DNA of 64,000 nucleotides from Otatea glauca (lineage: Eukaryota; Streptophyta; Magnoliopsida; Poales; Poaceae), in the NCBI GenBank assembly GCA_036346275.1, contig JAYEVK010000379.1, forward strand, positions 1 to 64,000, written 5' to 3'. Within the stretch, counting starts at the first letter, position 1. Each line of letters opens with the position of its first letter. A program made the translations under genes and the position numbers. The notes beneath the pieces are model-generated. The model saw only the letters and a program-made list of their open reading frames with translations. It ran no database searches and was not told the origin of the DNA. Below, piece after piece: positions 1 through 10,599 of this stretch.

Positions 1-1321
1 AATATATCTGTAGCATAAGGGGTCAAATTAAAACTAGCTTCCCAAATTCTTTAGGCAACTACTGAGGTCTAAAAGAAAAGAAATCACCATCTTCATGTCA
101 AAAAAAGAACCAAAGCTAACTTTGTGGGTGCTGGTAATAAACCAGCAAATGATCAATCCACTCTAAAAATGGAAGGTCTAGATATTTACAACATTAAGAA
201 ACTACTGTGATTGCAATTTACAACATTAAGAAACTACTGTGCTAGCAGTCAAAGTAATGCATTTGCTAACAGTTTTATAGCACACATGCCCAAAATTGCA
301 TTCCTTTATATGATAGTTTTCACATATTACCATATATACACCTGCAAATAAGCTATTTATTAAGGTATGACAATGACTGCTAATGGAACAAGTAGCCAAC
401 ATAACCTGGACTGATCCGGATCATATGTGCTAACATGGAATGGTGCTGCTCATGATATGGATTATCTGGTTCAGATTGACAGGGCAGGGATACTAGCACC
501 TGACTTCTATCCAAGTTGATATTCTTAAAATGTCTGTTCATGTTATCACTAACTTCAATCAAAATTTCCTTTCTTAATGTTGCAAATTGCAATCACATGG
601 TACATCCTTTCAATGTAGACTTGCCTTTTCCAAACCACAGATGATGATTCAATTGTTTCACAGAAGACAATTTGGACTAATCAGGGGTAATAAATTATAC
701 TTTTACTCCAGCATAGAAATTAGATAGGAATATGTTTTTCCATAACATACCTCTGTGTGGAGTTTTGCCATGGGCATCCAATCCCCAGGACCACAGAGGT
801 CGATAACAACATCGCCAGAACGGATGACACGACTTCCTTCTCTTCATTTTGCGAGGATGTGTTGGTGTCCATCTCCTGTCACCCTTGATCTCATTTCGAT
901 CTATTATGCGCACAAACAAAAGAAGCCACTTGAGGTCGATCAAACAAATATCTCACCATGTGGTAAAAATAACAATTTTGGTCTTTCAATGGACATAGCA
1001 CCAAACAAACAGAATACGATATGATTTTCAAAATGGAAGATCCATAATTGCAAACAAGAACAAGGGATAGCGGACTTTACACCATACCATTTACTAATTT
1101 TAGTTCTTCATTTATATTGTTGTGCTATAGTGATAGGAGTAGCCTAGGTCATGCATTTAATTTATTCTTTGGATAATCGGACTAAAAGAAACTTAGATGC
1201 AATTATATTTGCACATCGACACGCATGAAGATGTGTCCACTCAGATATAAAAGATATTGTTCTTACAGAATTGCTTTTTCACACAGGATTTGCGATAGCA
1301 TGTAGATAATGCCATATTCTT
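1..1321. other. Intergenic DNA, no confident gene
   Basis: No intact gene is recognised in this AT-rich stretch. The only coding-like part lies near 760-905 on the minus strand. It reads SGDVVIDLCGPGDWMPMAKL in one frame, but the frame closes with a stop just upstream and I cannot assign a family. It may be an exon remnant of the same decayed gene as the response-regulator-like piece at 1545-1680. Confidence 0.4.
185..241 (+). repeat. 25-bp direct repeat, two copies
   Basis: A 25-bp segment beginning tttacaacattaag occurs at 185-209 and again at 217-241 with no difference between the copies. The period is 32 bp. It looks like a small local duplication. Confidence 0.85.
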
Positions 1322-1324
1322 GTG

Positions 1325-1455
1325 CCATGCATGTAATCGCTACATCATGGGTGTACCATGCATCATTCGAGTACGTCTTTCTTTGCATCATTCGAGAGTA
1401 CGTCTTGGTTGGATCGATCCATGTACCATGCATGTAATCGCTGCATCATGGGTGT
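1325..1455 (+). repeat. Interspersed short direct repeats
   Basis: A 30-bp segment starting ccatgcatgtaatcgct is present at 1325-1354 and again at 1426-1455 with one mismatch. Between them a second motif, gcatcattcgag followed by gtacgtctt, also occurs twice. The pattern suggests two overlapping local duplications. Confidence 0.75.
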
Positions 1456-1544
1456 TAGACTTTTTAACTTCGAAGCGGTGACTAAGAGCTTCCCTACATC
1501 TTGTGCATGATTCTCAAGACATGGATTCTTTGGCGAGGAATTGA

Positions 1545-1680
1545 TGGCGCTTACCATAAAAGTTGAGTTTACTGAGCATAGACCTTGCCAAATTCGCATG
1601 ATGTTTATCTTCATCGATGACCATGACACTAAGCCCATCAAGAGTGCGCCCTTACGTTCTTGAGCCATGAGTTTCTCCAT
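1545..1680 (-). pseudogene. Response-regulator receiver-like exon remnant
   Basis: On the minus strand an ATG at 1680 opens a short leader (MEKLMAQERKGALL). A frame change then leads into DGLSVMVIDEDKHHAN followed by LARSMLSKLNF. This resembles the first beta strand, acidic Asp pocket and first helix of plant type-B or pseudo response-regulator receivers, where a short exon often ends at this point. A good splice donor (GTAAGC) follows directly. The leader and the receiver segment are in different frames, so the gene is broken unless the base count is wrong. No phospho-acceptor Asp or further receiver segments are recognised downstream. The family assignment rests on a short stretch and is tentative. 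Confidence 0.4.
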
Positions 1681-2039
1681 GCTAGAGTTATTCAGTTTTG
1701 AGATTTATTTTGTGTGTGAAGCACTTGATCCCGATGAGCAATTGTTTGTAAGAAGAAACCAAGATGATAAGCAAGAAAAGCATGATTCACTCGAGAAAGT
1801 ACATGCTACACTAGCACAACCACTAAGAAAAGAAGTGGCATTGACAAAAGTACATGCTACACTCGAAAGTATATTTAGAAGTGTCACTGCATGTGTGTGT
1901 GTTCTGAAGAAGACAAAAGTAGCCACACTACCACAACCAACGACAAAAGAAGTGACATTGGCAAAAGAAGGGTTCCCATTTGAAAGGAACAAAGAGTTAT
2001 TTACACTTTGTAATGAAAGCAAATTGAAGTAAAAAGCCT
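1681..2039 (+). other. Open frame of unknown nature
   Basis: An open frame on the plus strand runs to 2032. It contains an imperfect internal repeat: KVHATL occurs twice, and lysine/leucine-rich segments with a T-K-E-V-(A/T)-L core recur. It has no recognised domain, and the minus strand is also open here. It lies next to a CACTA remnant and may be part of that element rather than a gene. Confidence 0.2.
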
Positions 2040-2425
2040 AAACTAGTGGAGGTAAACTAGAAGCCTACGGGTCTTGGAGGTTGAAGACATGTGATTTGAG
2101 ACAATAGTATGGATGATGGATCGTTGTTGTCTTCGTCATAAAACTCGCCATTTTGTTGATTATTTCCTTCATGATGAAGTAGGCGAGCCGGCCTGAATGG
2201 CTTGGATTTGGAAGAGCAATCCTACCGTAGACAACTTGAGGCATCGTAAGTATAAAAACAAAATTAAGAGAGAATATAGAAATTGAGTGGTATGAATCAA
2301 TGTGTCATGTCAGCATGACTGACCTCTACGTCATTGTCTTTTATTGTGCATGATAAGATTTCACGCATGTACTGGCACACGAAGTACCCACATAAATTTG
2401 TTCCTTTCGGCTGCTTGTGACACTG
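2040..2425 (-). pseudogene. CACTA-element Ulp1-like protease, C-terminal fragment
   Basis: The minus strand reads CHKQPKGTNLCGYFVC from 2425 leftwards, followed by QYMREILSCTIKDND. This is the C-terminal catalytic block of the Ulp1-type cysteine protease carried by many grass CACTA elements; the Cys of LCGYFVC would be the nucleophile. A GT donor follows VEV near 2320. A downstream exon containing NGEFYDEDNND matches the tail of the same protein type. The same block occurs in CACTA-1 (38.8-39.2 kb) and CACTA-2 (48.8-49.0 kb). The upstream half is missing because TE1 begins at 2426, and it is not found on the far side of TE1. Confidence 0.7.
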
Positions 2426-3353
2426 TGTCGGCGTTTTCGAGCGCCGGCAAGTAAATTTGTAAGTCTAGGGGGTCGCGCGTTCCACTCCCTGAATGGTTAG
2501 ACTCGTGAGTCCAAGATGTATCTTGGTTGGGTGAAAGTCCCTACCCATTCGGATGGCCGTATTGTATTGCTTTTTGCACTATGTTTTTCTGACGAGGCCC
2601 CTAAATGACTTAGTCTCCTCGTGTTCTTATGTCTCCCCTCCTTTTGAATCGTTTAGTCCTGCCTCCTTTTATACGAAGGAAAGGCGAGGTTACATCGAGT
2701 TGGGAGGAAGAGCGAGGTGACCTATGTTAGGAGCTCCGGTCCTTCGTCCCGTGGATGAGTCGCCACCCGCCTTGCCCATCTTGGGTTGGTAGCCTTGGTG
2801 GTCAGGGAGGTTAGGTATTCCCCGGGAAATAGCGTACTTGCCCTCTGTGATCCTTGCGAATGCTGACGTCGCGGTGCGTGACGTTGGTGCTGCCTCGGGA
2901 GGGAGCGTGCGCTCGTACTGTACGTGACTGGTTGATGGGGCTGGAAGCTTTGTCTTCTGCAGTCACCAGATCTTCTTGGGAAGGAGCCACCTGCCCTTGT
3001 ATAGTCACTCCGATTGACCTCATTCGGGGGGTACGTGGCGGTAGGCCGATGAGGACCTGACACGCGGCCCTCGGCGTCCGTCACCTTGGTTCGGTTGGAG
3101 TCGGGAGATCCCGCCCCGCCAAGAGGGTCGGGAGCGCTGTCCGGTCGGAGTCGGGAGATCCCGCCCCGCCAAGAGGGGGTCGGGAGCGCTGTCCGGTCGG
3201 ATTCGCTTCCCCTGGCCGGTCGGGAGCGGATGTCTTGTGCGGTCTCGCAGGCGATTCGGTCGGTGGCGGGCGGACGCAGCGGCTGTTAAGTGGAGATATG
3301 CTTGAGGGCCGCTCGTCGTTTGGCTGTTGGGGTACCCGTATTAGTATTCGTCA
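2426..3353 (-). repeat. TE1 3' LTR (left LTR)
   Basis: This 928-bp repeat starts TGTCGGCG and ends TCA on the plus strand, so the LTR reads TGA...ACA on its own strand. It matches 16580-17513 and 58106-59008 over its length with many small indels. A minus-strand TATA box (tataaaagg, 2665-2673) is conserved in all three copies and is the likely retrotransposon promoter. Confidence 0.88.
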
Positions 3354-4235
3354 GAGCCCCGAACTCCCGAGCGATTTGGCAGATTCGGTTGGGGTTGAAC
3401 TTGGACGAAAGTGGTGGCGGGCCCGGTCGGTCGGTCCGCCGATCCGGTTAGCGATTTGCCGGTGTGCCTCGTTGATCCGACGGCTGCCCCGGAGTTTGGC
3501 CGGGGCATTTGAACCGCGGAGGCTTTTACTCGCCTCGTTGCGCATGCCGAGTATAGTTTGCGCGCCTACCGCTAGTCTTCTTGATCGCCGGGTTACGTGA
3601 AGGACGCCGCTTTCCGCACCCGCATTTACTCGAGACGCTTAGCCTCCTTCGTCCGGATATATATATATGTGCGGCTGTAGCTTGCTTGAAGGGGATGAGA
3701 GCTCTTTCTTTCGTTTCTTTCAAATGGCTTCAGACACCTCTAGTCTTTAGCTTCGCGATGGCGTCGCGGTGGAAGAAGAAGATCCTCCGCCGAAGCTTTG
3801 GTGAGTTCGACCAGCGATGGCCGAGCTTAGGGAGGAAGAAGCCGCAGCCGTGACGCCGCTTCGTTGACGCTGCCGCTCGAGGCCGCCCGAGGCTCGAGGT
3901 GGTAAGGGGGCCCTTCGAGGCGATGGCGCAAGGGCGCCGACCGTAGTTGGTGCGGCCGCGCCGATGTCGCTGAACGGCGCGAAGCATCGGCGTGTTACTT
4001 AGCGCGCGCGGCGGTGTCCCGCCGACGTGCAAGGGCCTACCAAAGATGCCGCCGGTGCACCGATGCCGCACGGATGTTTGATAGGTTCTAGGCGCGGGTA
4101 GAGTCTGCAGGTGGTGCGGCGCGGGCCACTCTTGTATCCGCTTGCATCGTGTGTAAAGTCGTAAAGTCCGAGCCTGTTGGCCTATAATGAAATTTTCTTT
4201 TCTTTATGAAAATGTCTTCGCGATGAGTTTGCTTT
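3354..4235 (+). other. Short plus-strand transcription-unit-like segment in TE1
   Basis: Just inside the 3' LTR a TATA run (about 3658-3669) is followed by an ATG at 3758 opening a 31-codon ORF (3758-3853) that begins MASRWKKKILRRSF. An AT-rich tract with polyadenylation-like sequence (ataatgaaa, about 4182-4200) lies downstream. The same TATA (59311), ATG (59418) and AT-rich tail (59845-59875) are kept in TE9, although the reading frame there diverges. This arrangement suggests an antisense transcript inside the retrotransposon. The peptide may be only leader sequence. The rest of the segment shows nothing recognisable. Confidence 0.4.
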
Positions 4236-4239
4236 AATT

Positions 4240-5857
4240 TTAATCGTTGTGGGCGGCGCCTTGGTCGGCGAGGCGACCGGATGCCTCTGTGAGGTTCGGT
4301 GTCCGAGTGCTCGCTAACATCGTAGCTAGACAAAGGCCTTGGCCTGCAGGGATGATCGGATGCCTCTCGTGAGGTTCTCGTGTCGTTTAATGTCGTAGCT
4401 AGATGCGGTGCCTTGGTCGGCAGGGGACGACCGGATGCCTCTGTGAGGTTCTAGTGTCCGATCGCCTTGGTGGCAGGACGACCGGATGCCTCGAGAGGTT
4501 CGGGTGTCCGATCGCTTGGTCGGCAGGACGACCGGATGCCTCGTGAGGTTACGGTGTCCGATCGCCTTGGTCGGTAGGACGACCGGATGCCTCTCGAGAG
4601 GTTGGTGTCCGATCGCCTTGGTCGGCGGGGACGGCCGGATGCCTCGTGAGGTTCTCGTGTCCGAGTGCCTTGGTCGGCGGGACGGCCGGATGCCTCTCGT
4701 GAGGTTCGGTGTCCGATCGCTTTGGTCGGCGGGACGACCGGATGCCTCTATGAGGTTCTCGTGTCCGAGTGCCTTGGTCGGCAGGACGACCGGATGCCTC
4801 TGAGAGGTTCGGTGTCCGATCGCCTTGGTCGGCGGGACGACCGGATGCCTCGAGAGGTTCGGTGTCCGATCGCCTTGGTCGGCGGGACGGCCGGATGCCT
4901 CGTGAGGTTCGGTGTCCGAGTGCTCGCTTAACGCCCTAGCTAGACAAGGCTTTGGTCGGCATGGACGACCGGATGCCTTTGTGAGGTTCTCGTGTCCGAC
5001 CGCTTTGGTCGGAAGGGGCGACCGGATGCCTCGTGAGGTTCGGTGTCCGATCGCCTTGGCGGCAGGACGCACCGGATGCCTCTGTGAGGTTCGGTGTCCG
5101 AGTGCTCGCTTAACGTCGTAGCTAGAAGTGCCTTGGTCGGCAGGGACGACCGGATGCCTTTGTGAGGTTCTCGTGTCCGATCGCTTTGGTCGGCGTGGCG
5201 ACCGGATGCCTCTCGTGAGGTTCGGTGTCCGATCGCTTGGTGGCGGCAGACGACCGGATGCCTCGTGAGGTTCGGTGTCCGAGTGCTCGTTTAACGTCGT
5301 AGCTAGACGGTGCCTTGGTCGGCAGGACGACCGGATGCCTCGTGAGGTTCTCGTGTCCGATCGCCTTGGTCGGCAGGACGACCGGATGCCTGCGTGAGGT
5401 TCGGTGTCCGGCGCCGCTTAACGTCGTAGCTAAACGCTGCCTTGGTCGGCAGGACGACCGGATGCCTTGTGAGGTTCTCGTGTCGGCTGCCTTGGTGGCA
5501 GGACGACCGGATGCCTCTGTGAGGTTGGTGTCCGATCGCTTTGGTCGGCGGGACGACCGGATGCTCGAGGTTCGTGTCCGAGTGCCTTGGTCGCCAGGAC
5601 GACCGGATGCCTCGTGAGGTTCGGTGTCCGATCGCTTTGGTCGGCAGGACGACCGGATGCCTCGTGAGGTTCGGTGTCCGAGTGCTCGTTCTCGTCGTAG
5701 CTAGACGGTGCCTTGGTGGCGAGGACGACCGGATGCCTTTGTGAGGTTCTCGGTGTCGATCGCCTTGGTCGGCAGGCGACCGGATGCCTCTGTCGAGGTT
5801 CGGTGTCCGTGCGCCTTGGTCGGCAGGACGACCGGATGCCTTTGTGAGGTTCGGGTG
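4240..5857 (+). repeat. Tandem array of a ~50-bp unit, about 28 copies
   Basis: Units follow the pattern ccttggtcgg, gcaggacgac, cggatgcctc, gtgaggttcg, gtgtccgatcg, and I count about 28 copies of the ccggatgcc core. Every 2 to 12 units the array is broken by a 25-30 bp segment containing cgtcgtagctagac, giving a loose higher-order pattern. TE9 has the same array with about 19 copies. Long open frames on both strands across it are a consequence of the repeat and are not treated as genes. It lies between the two plus-strand units of the element. Confidence 0.93.
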
Positions 5858-6030
5858 TGCGAGTGCTCGTTTAACGTCGTAGCTAGACGTGAGTGCTCGT
5901 CTACCGTCGTAGCTGGACGTGAGTGCTCGTTTACCGTCGTAGCTAGACGTGAGTGCTTTCGTTACGCCGTAGCCGGACGTGAGTGCTCGTTTACCGTCGA
6001 GCCGGACGTGAGTGCTCGCTTACCGTCGTC
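5858..6030 (+). repeat. 30-bp sub-array bordering the 50-bp array
   Basis: About six units of roughly 30 bp with the core gtgctcg, tttaccgtcg, tagctggac follow the main array directly. The unit is the spacer of the 50-bp array, locally amplified. In TE9 the corresponding block (61081-61170) contains three identical 30-bp copies. From 6031 to the next TATA box at 6808 there is no recognisable gene. Confidence 0.85.
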
Positions 6031-6807
6031 CTCGTGGGGCATCCTTCTCGAGTCCTCGTCGGGCAGGGTAGGCGAGAGGAATGGCCGCCGTCTATCCCAC
6101 ATGTATACCCCATCCGCAGTGTGGGACCCGAGGGGATGAGCGCGCGCGTTTACTGCGTTGGTTTGAACGCCGTGCTCGTGGAGCTAATAGCGGGTAGTCC
6201 GAGTGGGTCCCGGGAGGTCCGCCAAGGGGGACCCTTCCGAGCGGACGGTCCCCAGTAGGGTGTCCCGCCCCGCTGTGGGGCGACCCATAAAAACCTTTCT
6301 ACTCAATCCCGTATGGACTCGGGTCATCCGCCACCCCGAGCACGGTGGTGTCGCTCATTGATGAGCTCCGGAGAGTGTGAAGTATGGTCTCGGACGCGAG
6401 TAGAGGTGATTAGGCCGCCACCGACCTAACCGAGGGCCCACCGTGGGGCTCACCTCATACCGCCTCTTGCTCAAGTTTTCTTTGGGCGGCCTTATACCCA
6501 TCCGTGGGGTAGGCCTTTTGAACCCACACTCGTCTTGGGCCCCGGCGCAAGCCACAAAGCTTTTGCTGCCTTGGGGCCGCAGCGCCCGGTGGGCTTTCGC
6601 GCGCCCGAGCAACTGCTCGCCTAAAGGCGGAGACCAAGAGGTTACGGACACGTTGTTCGGGCGGCGTCTTTATGGCCCTTTGTCGCCGACAAGACAGGAT
6701 TAAAAGCGGAGTGGTATTAGGCCCAGGAGTTACCAGTCGGCGCGACAAAGCGAGGGTGGTCGCGACGCCGCTTGACGGGTGCTCGCTTGGCGGCGCTCGC
6801 CGTCCTC

Positions 6808-6815
6808 TATAAATA
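6808..6815 (+). promoter_or_regulatory. TATA box for the TE1 antisense gene
   Basis: The sequence tataaata sits 140 bp upstream of the ATG of the antisense gene. It is followed by a pyrimidine- and CT-rich leader typical of plant 5' UTRs (about 6840-6947). In TE9 the matching site near 61935 reads ctatcatcgc, so the TATA is destroyed there. Confidence 0.6.
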
Positions 6816-6947
6816 CGCCCGCTAGGTGCTTTCGGTGGTCACACTTTCTTGCCTTCTCTGTCTCGCCTCAAACAAGAAAAGCACCAGAGAGCTAAGGAAA
6901 GAAAACCTCACCTTTCTTTCTCACCTTCCATCGTCTCCCATGTGAAG

Positions 6948-9900
6948 ATGTCGTGGCCGAGTGCTCGCAGAAGACAACACAGGCGCCGGCTTGGTGAAGA
7001 AGGGCTTCCTCATGCCGCAGACCTTTCCTACCGAGGGTGCCGACCGGGCTGCCACCACCTGGCCGTGGGCGACGAGATCGTGGTGCCCGCCTCGTTCTTC
7101 GAGCTGCTTTGGCTGCCGCACCCGCTCGTCCGGGGCTCATTGCCTCATTACAAGGTGAAGGTGCACCATCTCAACCCCAATGGGGTCCTCCACATCGCCA
7201 TCTTCATCACGCTGCGCAGGCCTTCTGGAGATCGAGCCGCGATCGGGCGTTGTGGAGGCACTTCTTCCGTGCAAGGCTCGAAGGACAGCCGTCGAGCGCC
7301 GCGGCGCCTAGGTGGCTCGCCCTCCGCCTTCGCCCGGCCGAGCACGGAGTACTGGAGGTAAAGCGCCTCGCCCAACAAGGGTGGCGTTCGAATGGCTCTC
7401 ACGCTCAAAACGTCGGCGACGCCCTCGTTTCACCGCGAGCTACCCATGGTGGAGGAGCGTGGAACCGGGCGCCGAGAAGAGGAGAAGAACAAGCTAGCCC
7501 CGATCGTGGAGCGATCGGGCTCAAAGGAGGCGGGCTCACCGGGACGTGGTTGTGCGCGCTTTATGGGGATGCGCGTGCAACCACTTGTGCACCTGTGCCG
7601 CACTCGCTCCGGTGACGCGGCCGTCCGACCGGGCGAGGATGGCGTAACCCGAGCTGGCCGCGTCTCGAGGTGGAGGCCGGGTGGCGGCCGCACGGGCGAA
7701 GCGCCACGGTGGCGCGGATGGCCACCGGAGCCATTCTCGCGCTTTTCCGCCAACCGTAAGCCGGTGAAATTCCTTGCTTTCTTTTCTTTGTCCTTAGCAC
7801 TTGACCGACATTCCCGCATCCTCTTAGGGGCTCATGGGGATGTCTTCGGCGCCGCCCGGGGATAAGGAAGCAGGCGCCGGCCGGCGAGGACGGCAGAGGT
7901 CGACTCCCGCAAGAAGCGGAAGGAGGAAAGGAGGAGGAAGAAGCATAAGGAACGCAGCGGGCAGCAAGGCGCGAGGATGTGTCGGAGACCACCGCCGTGG
8001 GGACAACCTCCATCGACAACGCGGAGTGCCTCGGCCACCCCTATGGTGGGTTTTTCCCGACCGCCGATCGGCGGGCGGCCCGAAGCGTGGACTCGGCCGA
8101 GGGCGGCATCACGGGCCCCGTGGCCACGGAACCCAGGTGGGGTGATCTTGCGCTATGGTCGTCGCAGCTGTCTCGGTGGAGGTGGCTTCGGGAAGCGACG
8201 GCCGACTGCCCTTTGGCGGGGGCGGCAAAGAGGCGCGCGTGCCACGCACCCGCCGGCCTTGTAAGTGTATTCTTTTATTGGAGCATTTTTTTTTGGCAAA
8301 GCCGCCGAGCGACTCTTGAATCTTTGCAACGTCGGCGCCTATCTTGGGGTGACCGTGGGGCGTGCTACATCGGCCCGCAAGTAACGGGCTGGTGATTTCG
8401 TGACCCCGATCGGGTCGGTGGAGGTCGCGGCGTCGGCCCGAGGGCGCTGATCGCTTCGAGGACGGGCCTCACCCGGTCGTCGTGCCCAAGAAGAACTTCC
8501 GCGCCCGGCGGGACCCACCCGACGACGTGATCGTCGTTTCGGAGGATGAGACAATGGCGCCGCCGGTGATCGCGCCAGTCGTGGCGGAGCCGGCGACGGA
8601 GGTGCCCGACCCCTCGTCCCAGGGGGAGGTGCCGACCGATGCTCCTCAGGCGCAGGTCGCCGAGGGGGTTTCTGAAGGGTTGACCTCGTCACCCTTGCCC
8701 ATGGTGCTTTGGACGGGCGACGTCCCGCCCGAACGGGCGAGCGAAGGCGCGCCGCCGGGTGTAATTCCCGGGTCGGGCATCATGGGTCAGGCGGAGGAGA
8801 GCGAGTGGGCCGCCCTTCGGCAAGGCGCTACTGACGCGGGCCGAGATAGGCGATCCGTGAAGGTCGCTCTTGCTCAAGTCTTCCACCGTGGCGGCCGGAT
8901 ATGATGGTCTGGGAGTCCACCATCGCCTGTAGGTCACCAAAAGTTCGACTCGTTGCACATTTTGATAGTTCTTAGATGCGACTAACGGAGTGTCCACATT
9001 TTTGCAAAGACTGCGGGCTCGCCAGGCGCCAAGTTGAGCTCTCGCGGCGCTCCGACGGTCGGCGCCGCAATGAGGAGGATGGCGATCGCGCTTGAGTCGC
9101 GCGCCTAGCCCAGGAGGCCCTGGGCATTAGGCGGTCGGAGGCGGTGGTGATCCGCCAGGGATTTGAAGAGGCCACAAAGGCCCTTCATGATGAGCGCCTA
9201 GGAGCCAAGGCCTTGAGGGCGAAAGTGGCAGAACTGGAGTCCTCCCTGACGGAGGTCACCGAGGCCAAGGATGCCGCCGTTGCCGCGGAGGGGACCGCGC
9301 AGACGCAGTAACACGCTCGCGACCGAGCGAAACAAGGCTCAGGGGGACGCTGTCCGAGTTCGCTCCGAGCGGGCGACTGCTCTGAAGGAGCTGGCCGAGC
9401 TGAAGACTTCATACGAGGCGCCAAGTCGGAAGCCGCAATCGACCAACTCGCGCGGTAAGTGTCTCAATTCTTCAATTAAGTTTGGGGGGTGCGACCCACA
9501 GGCGAACTTATCCAAAATCTCCGCAATCGCAGAGGTGCGAGAAGAATCGAGCATCGCCGTGGAGGCGCAGAGAACAGCTTCGGATGCTCGCGACGTGGCG
9601 ATCGTGGCCCGGGACGAGGCCCGGGCGGCGTTGAAGGTTGCGGAGGACGGTCGGGCCGAGATGAGCGCCGAATCGAGGCCCTCCGCAAGGCCGGTCGGAG
9701 GTCCGCGACCGCATCCTGGAGCCGGCAGCCCGAGTGCCCTTGCCCGTGGCCGCCCGAGTGCGATTTCGAGAAGAGGCGGTGGTCACCGGCGCTGCGCGCT
9801 TGAGCTTCATCGGCGCCGGTCAACACCATCTCGTACTACGACGGCATCGACCTCGCGGTGGTGGGGAGCGGCGAGGCGGGAACCGGATCGACGAGGAGAT

Positions 9901-10022
9901 CGACCGGTTCGAGCTCTGGTCGAGCCGCGACGCCGAGATCGCCACCCGATCCGGCGCAGCCGCCTCCAGGAAGCGAGGCACCAACTCTCCATCTCGCCAC
10001 CGGCCGCCCGCCAAGAAGAATA
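6948..10022 (+). pseudogene. Antisense gene of TE1: Transposase_28-like domain and coiled coil
   Basis: The gene runs opposite to gag-pol. Its start is the ATG at 6948, which follows the leader downstream of the TATA box. The segment 7080-7215 reads VVPASFFELLWLPHPLVRG and then HHLNPNGVLHIAIFITL. This is the conserved core of the plant 'putative gypsy type transposon' domain (Pfam Transposase_28). Upstream residues of that domain lie in other frames, so frameshifts are present. A middle exon (about 8480-8900) is Pro/Val/Glu-rich and probably disordered. The segment 9150-9300 reads LHDERLGAKALRAKVAELES, a coiled coil. The last part resumes as an Ala/Arg/Glu-rich coiled coil and ends near the basic PPAKKNK. 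Probable introns have donors at 8261 and 9453. The role of this protein family is not established. Confidence 0.6.
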
Positions 10023-10235
10023 AAAATATAGTTAGCTTTATCCTTTTAGATTGTAAAGACCGCTATTTAAACAATCTTGAATTTATCAAGTTCCGTAATC
10101 ATTCCTCGTCCTTTTCGTATTTAGGATGAGCGCTTGGTCGACCATAGCCTTAAGGACCACGGGGGTCACTTATGCGTAGGTCGGGTCGTTTGGGAGGAGC
10201 GAGGTGGATTGGAGACTTGGCTATGCAAATGTTAG

Positions 10236-10565
10236 GCGACTTGTGAGGATAGGAGTGTTCTAGACCGCCAGGATCTTTCCACTCGGGCACTTCCTTCTTC
10301 CGCGAAGTGCTACTTAGCAACCATAGCCTGGGGCGAGGTCGTAACACTTGGGTTGAGAGGGTTACCGCCGGGATGGACATCATGACCGGTCGGGTCACGC
10401 ACCCTCATAAGCGCGTGAGATAGCCGAGTTCGCGGGGAGGAGTGTTCTCTGCCGACCCAAAGGTCACTCCACTCGGGTACTTCCTTCTTCCGCAAAGTGT
10501 TAGCAATCATAGCCATCGGGCGAGGTCGAGCACTTGGGTCAAAGGGGTTACCGCCGGGAAGGACC
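10236..10565 (+). repeat. Tandem duplication, period about 195 bp
   Basis: A segment with actcgggcacttccttcttc, then ggcgaggtcg, then gttaccgccggga occurs at about 10236-10385 and again at about 10432-10565. The second copy carries small deletions. It lies in the gap between the 3' ends of the convergent antisense gene and pol. The rest of 10023-10600 has no recognised gene. Confidence 0.75.
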
Positions 10566-10599
10566 TTGTGGTCGGTCGGTCATCAACCCGCGCATAGCG

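Noticed and set aside
4326..5072. A 248-codon open frame on the minus strand, with long plus-strand frames over the same DNA
   Set aside because: It lies wholly within the 50-bp tandem array; the frame is open because the repeat lacks stops in that phase. The predicted peptide is just a repeat and has no domain.
4240..6030. CRISPR-like array
   Set aside because: The units are directly joined diverged 50-bp repeats with no unique spacers of constant length, and the context is a plant retrotransposon.
7430..8692. Minus-strand open frames of 117-152 codons in the antisense gene region
   Set aside because: They are GC-rich shadows of the plus-strand gene. They match no domain, while the plus strand shows the Transposase_28-like core.
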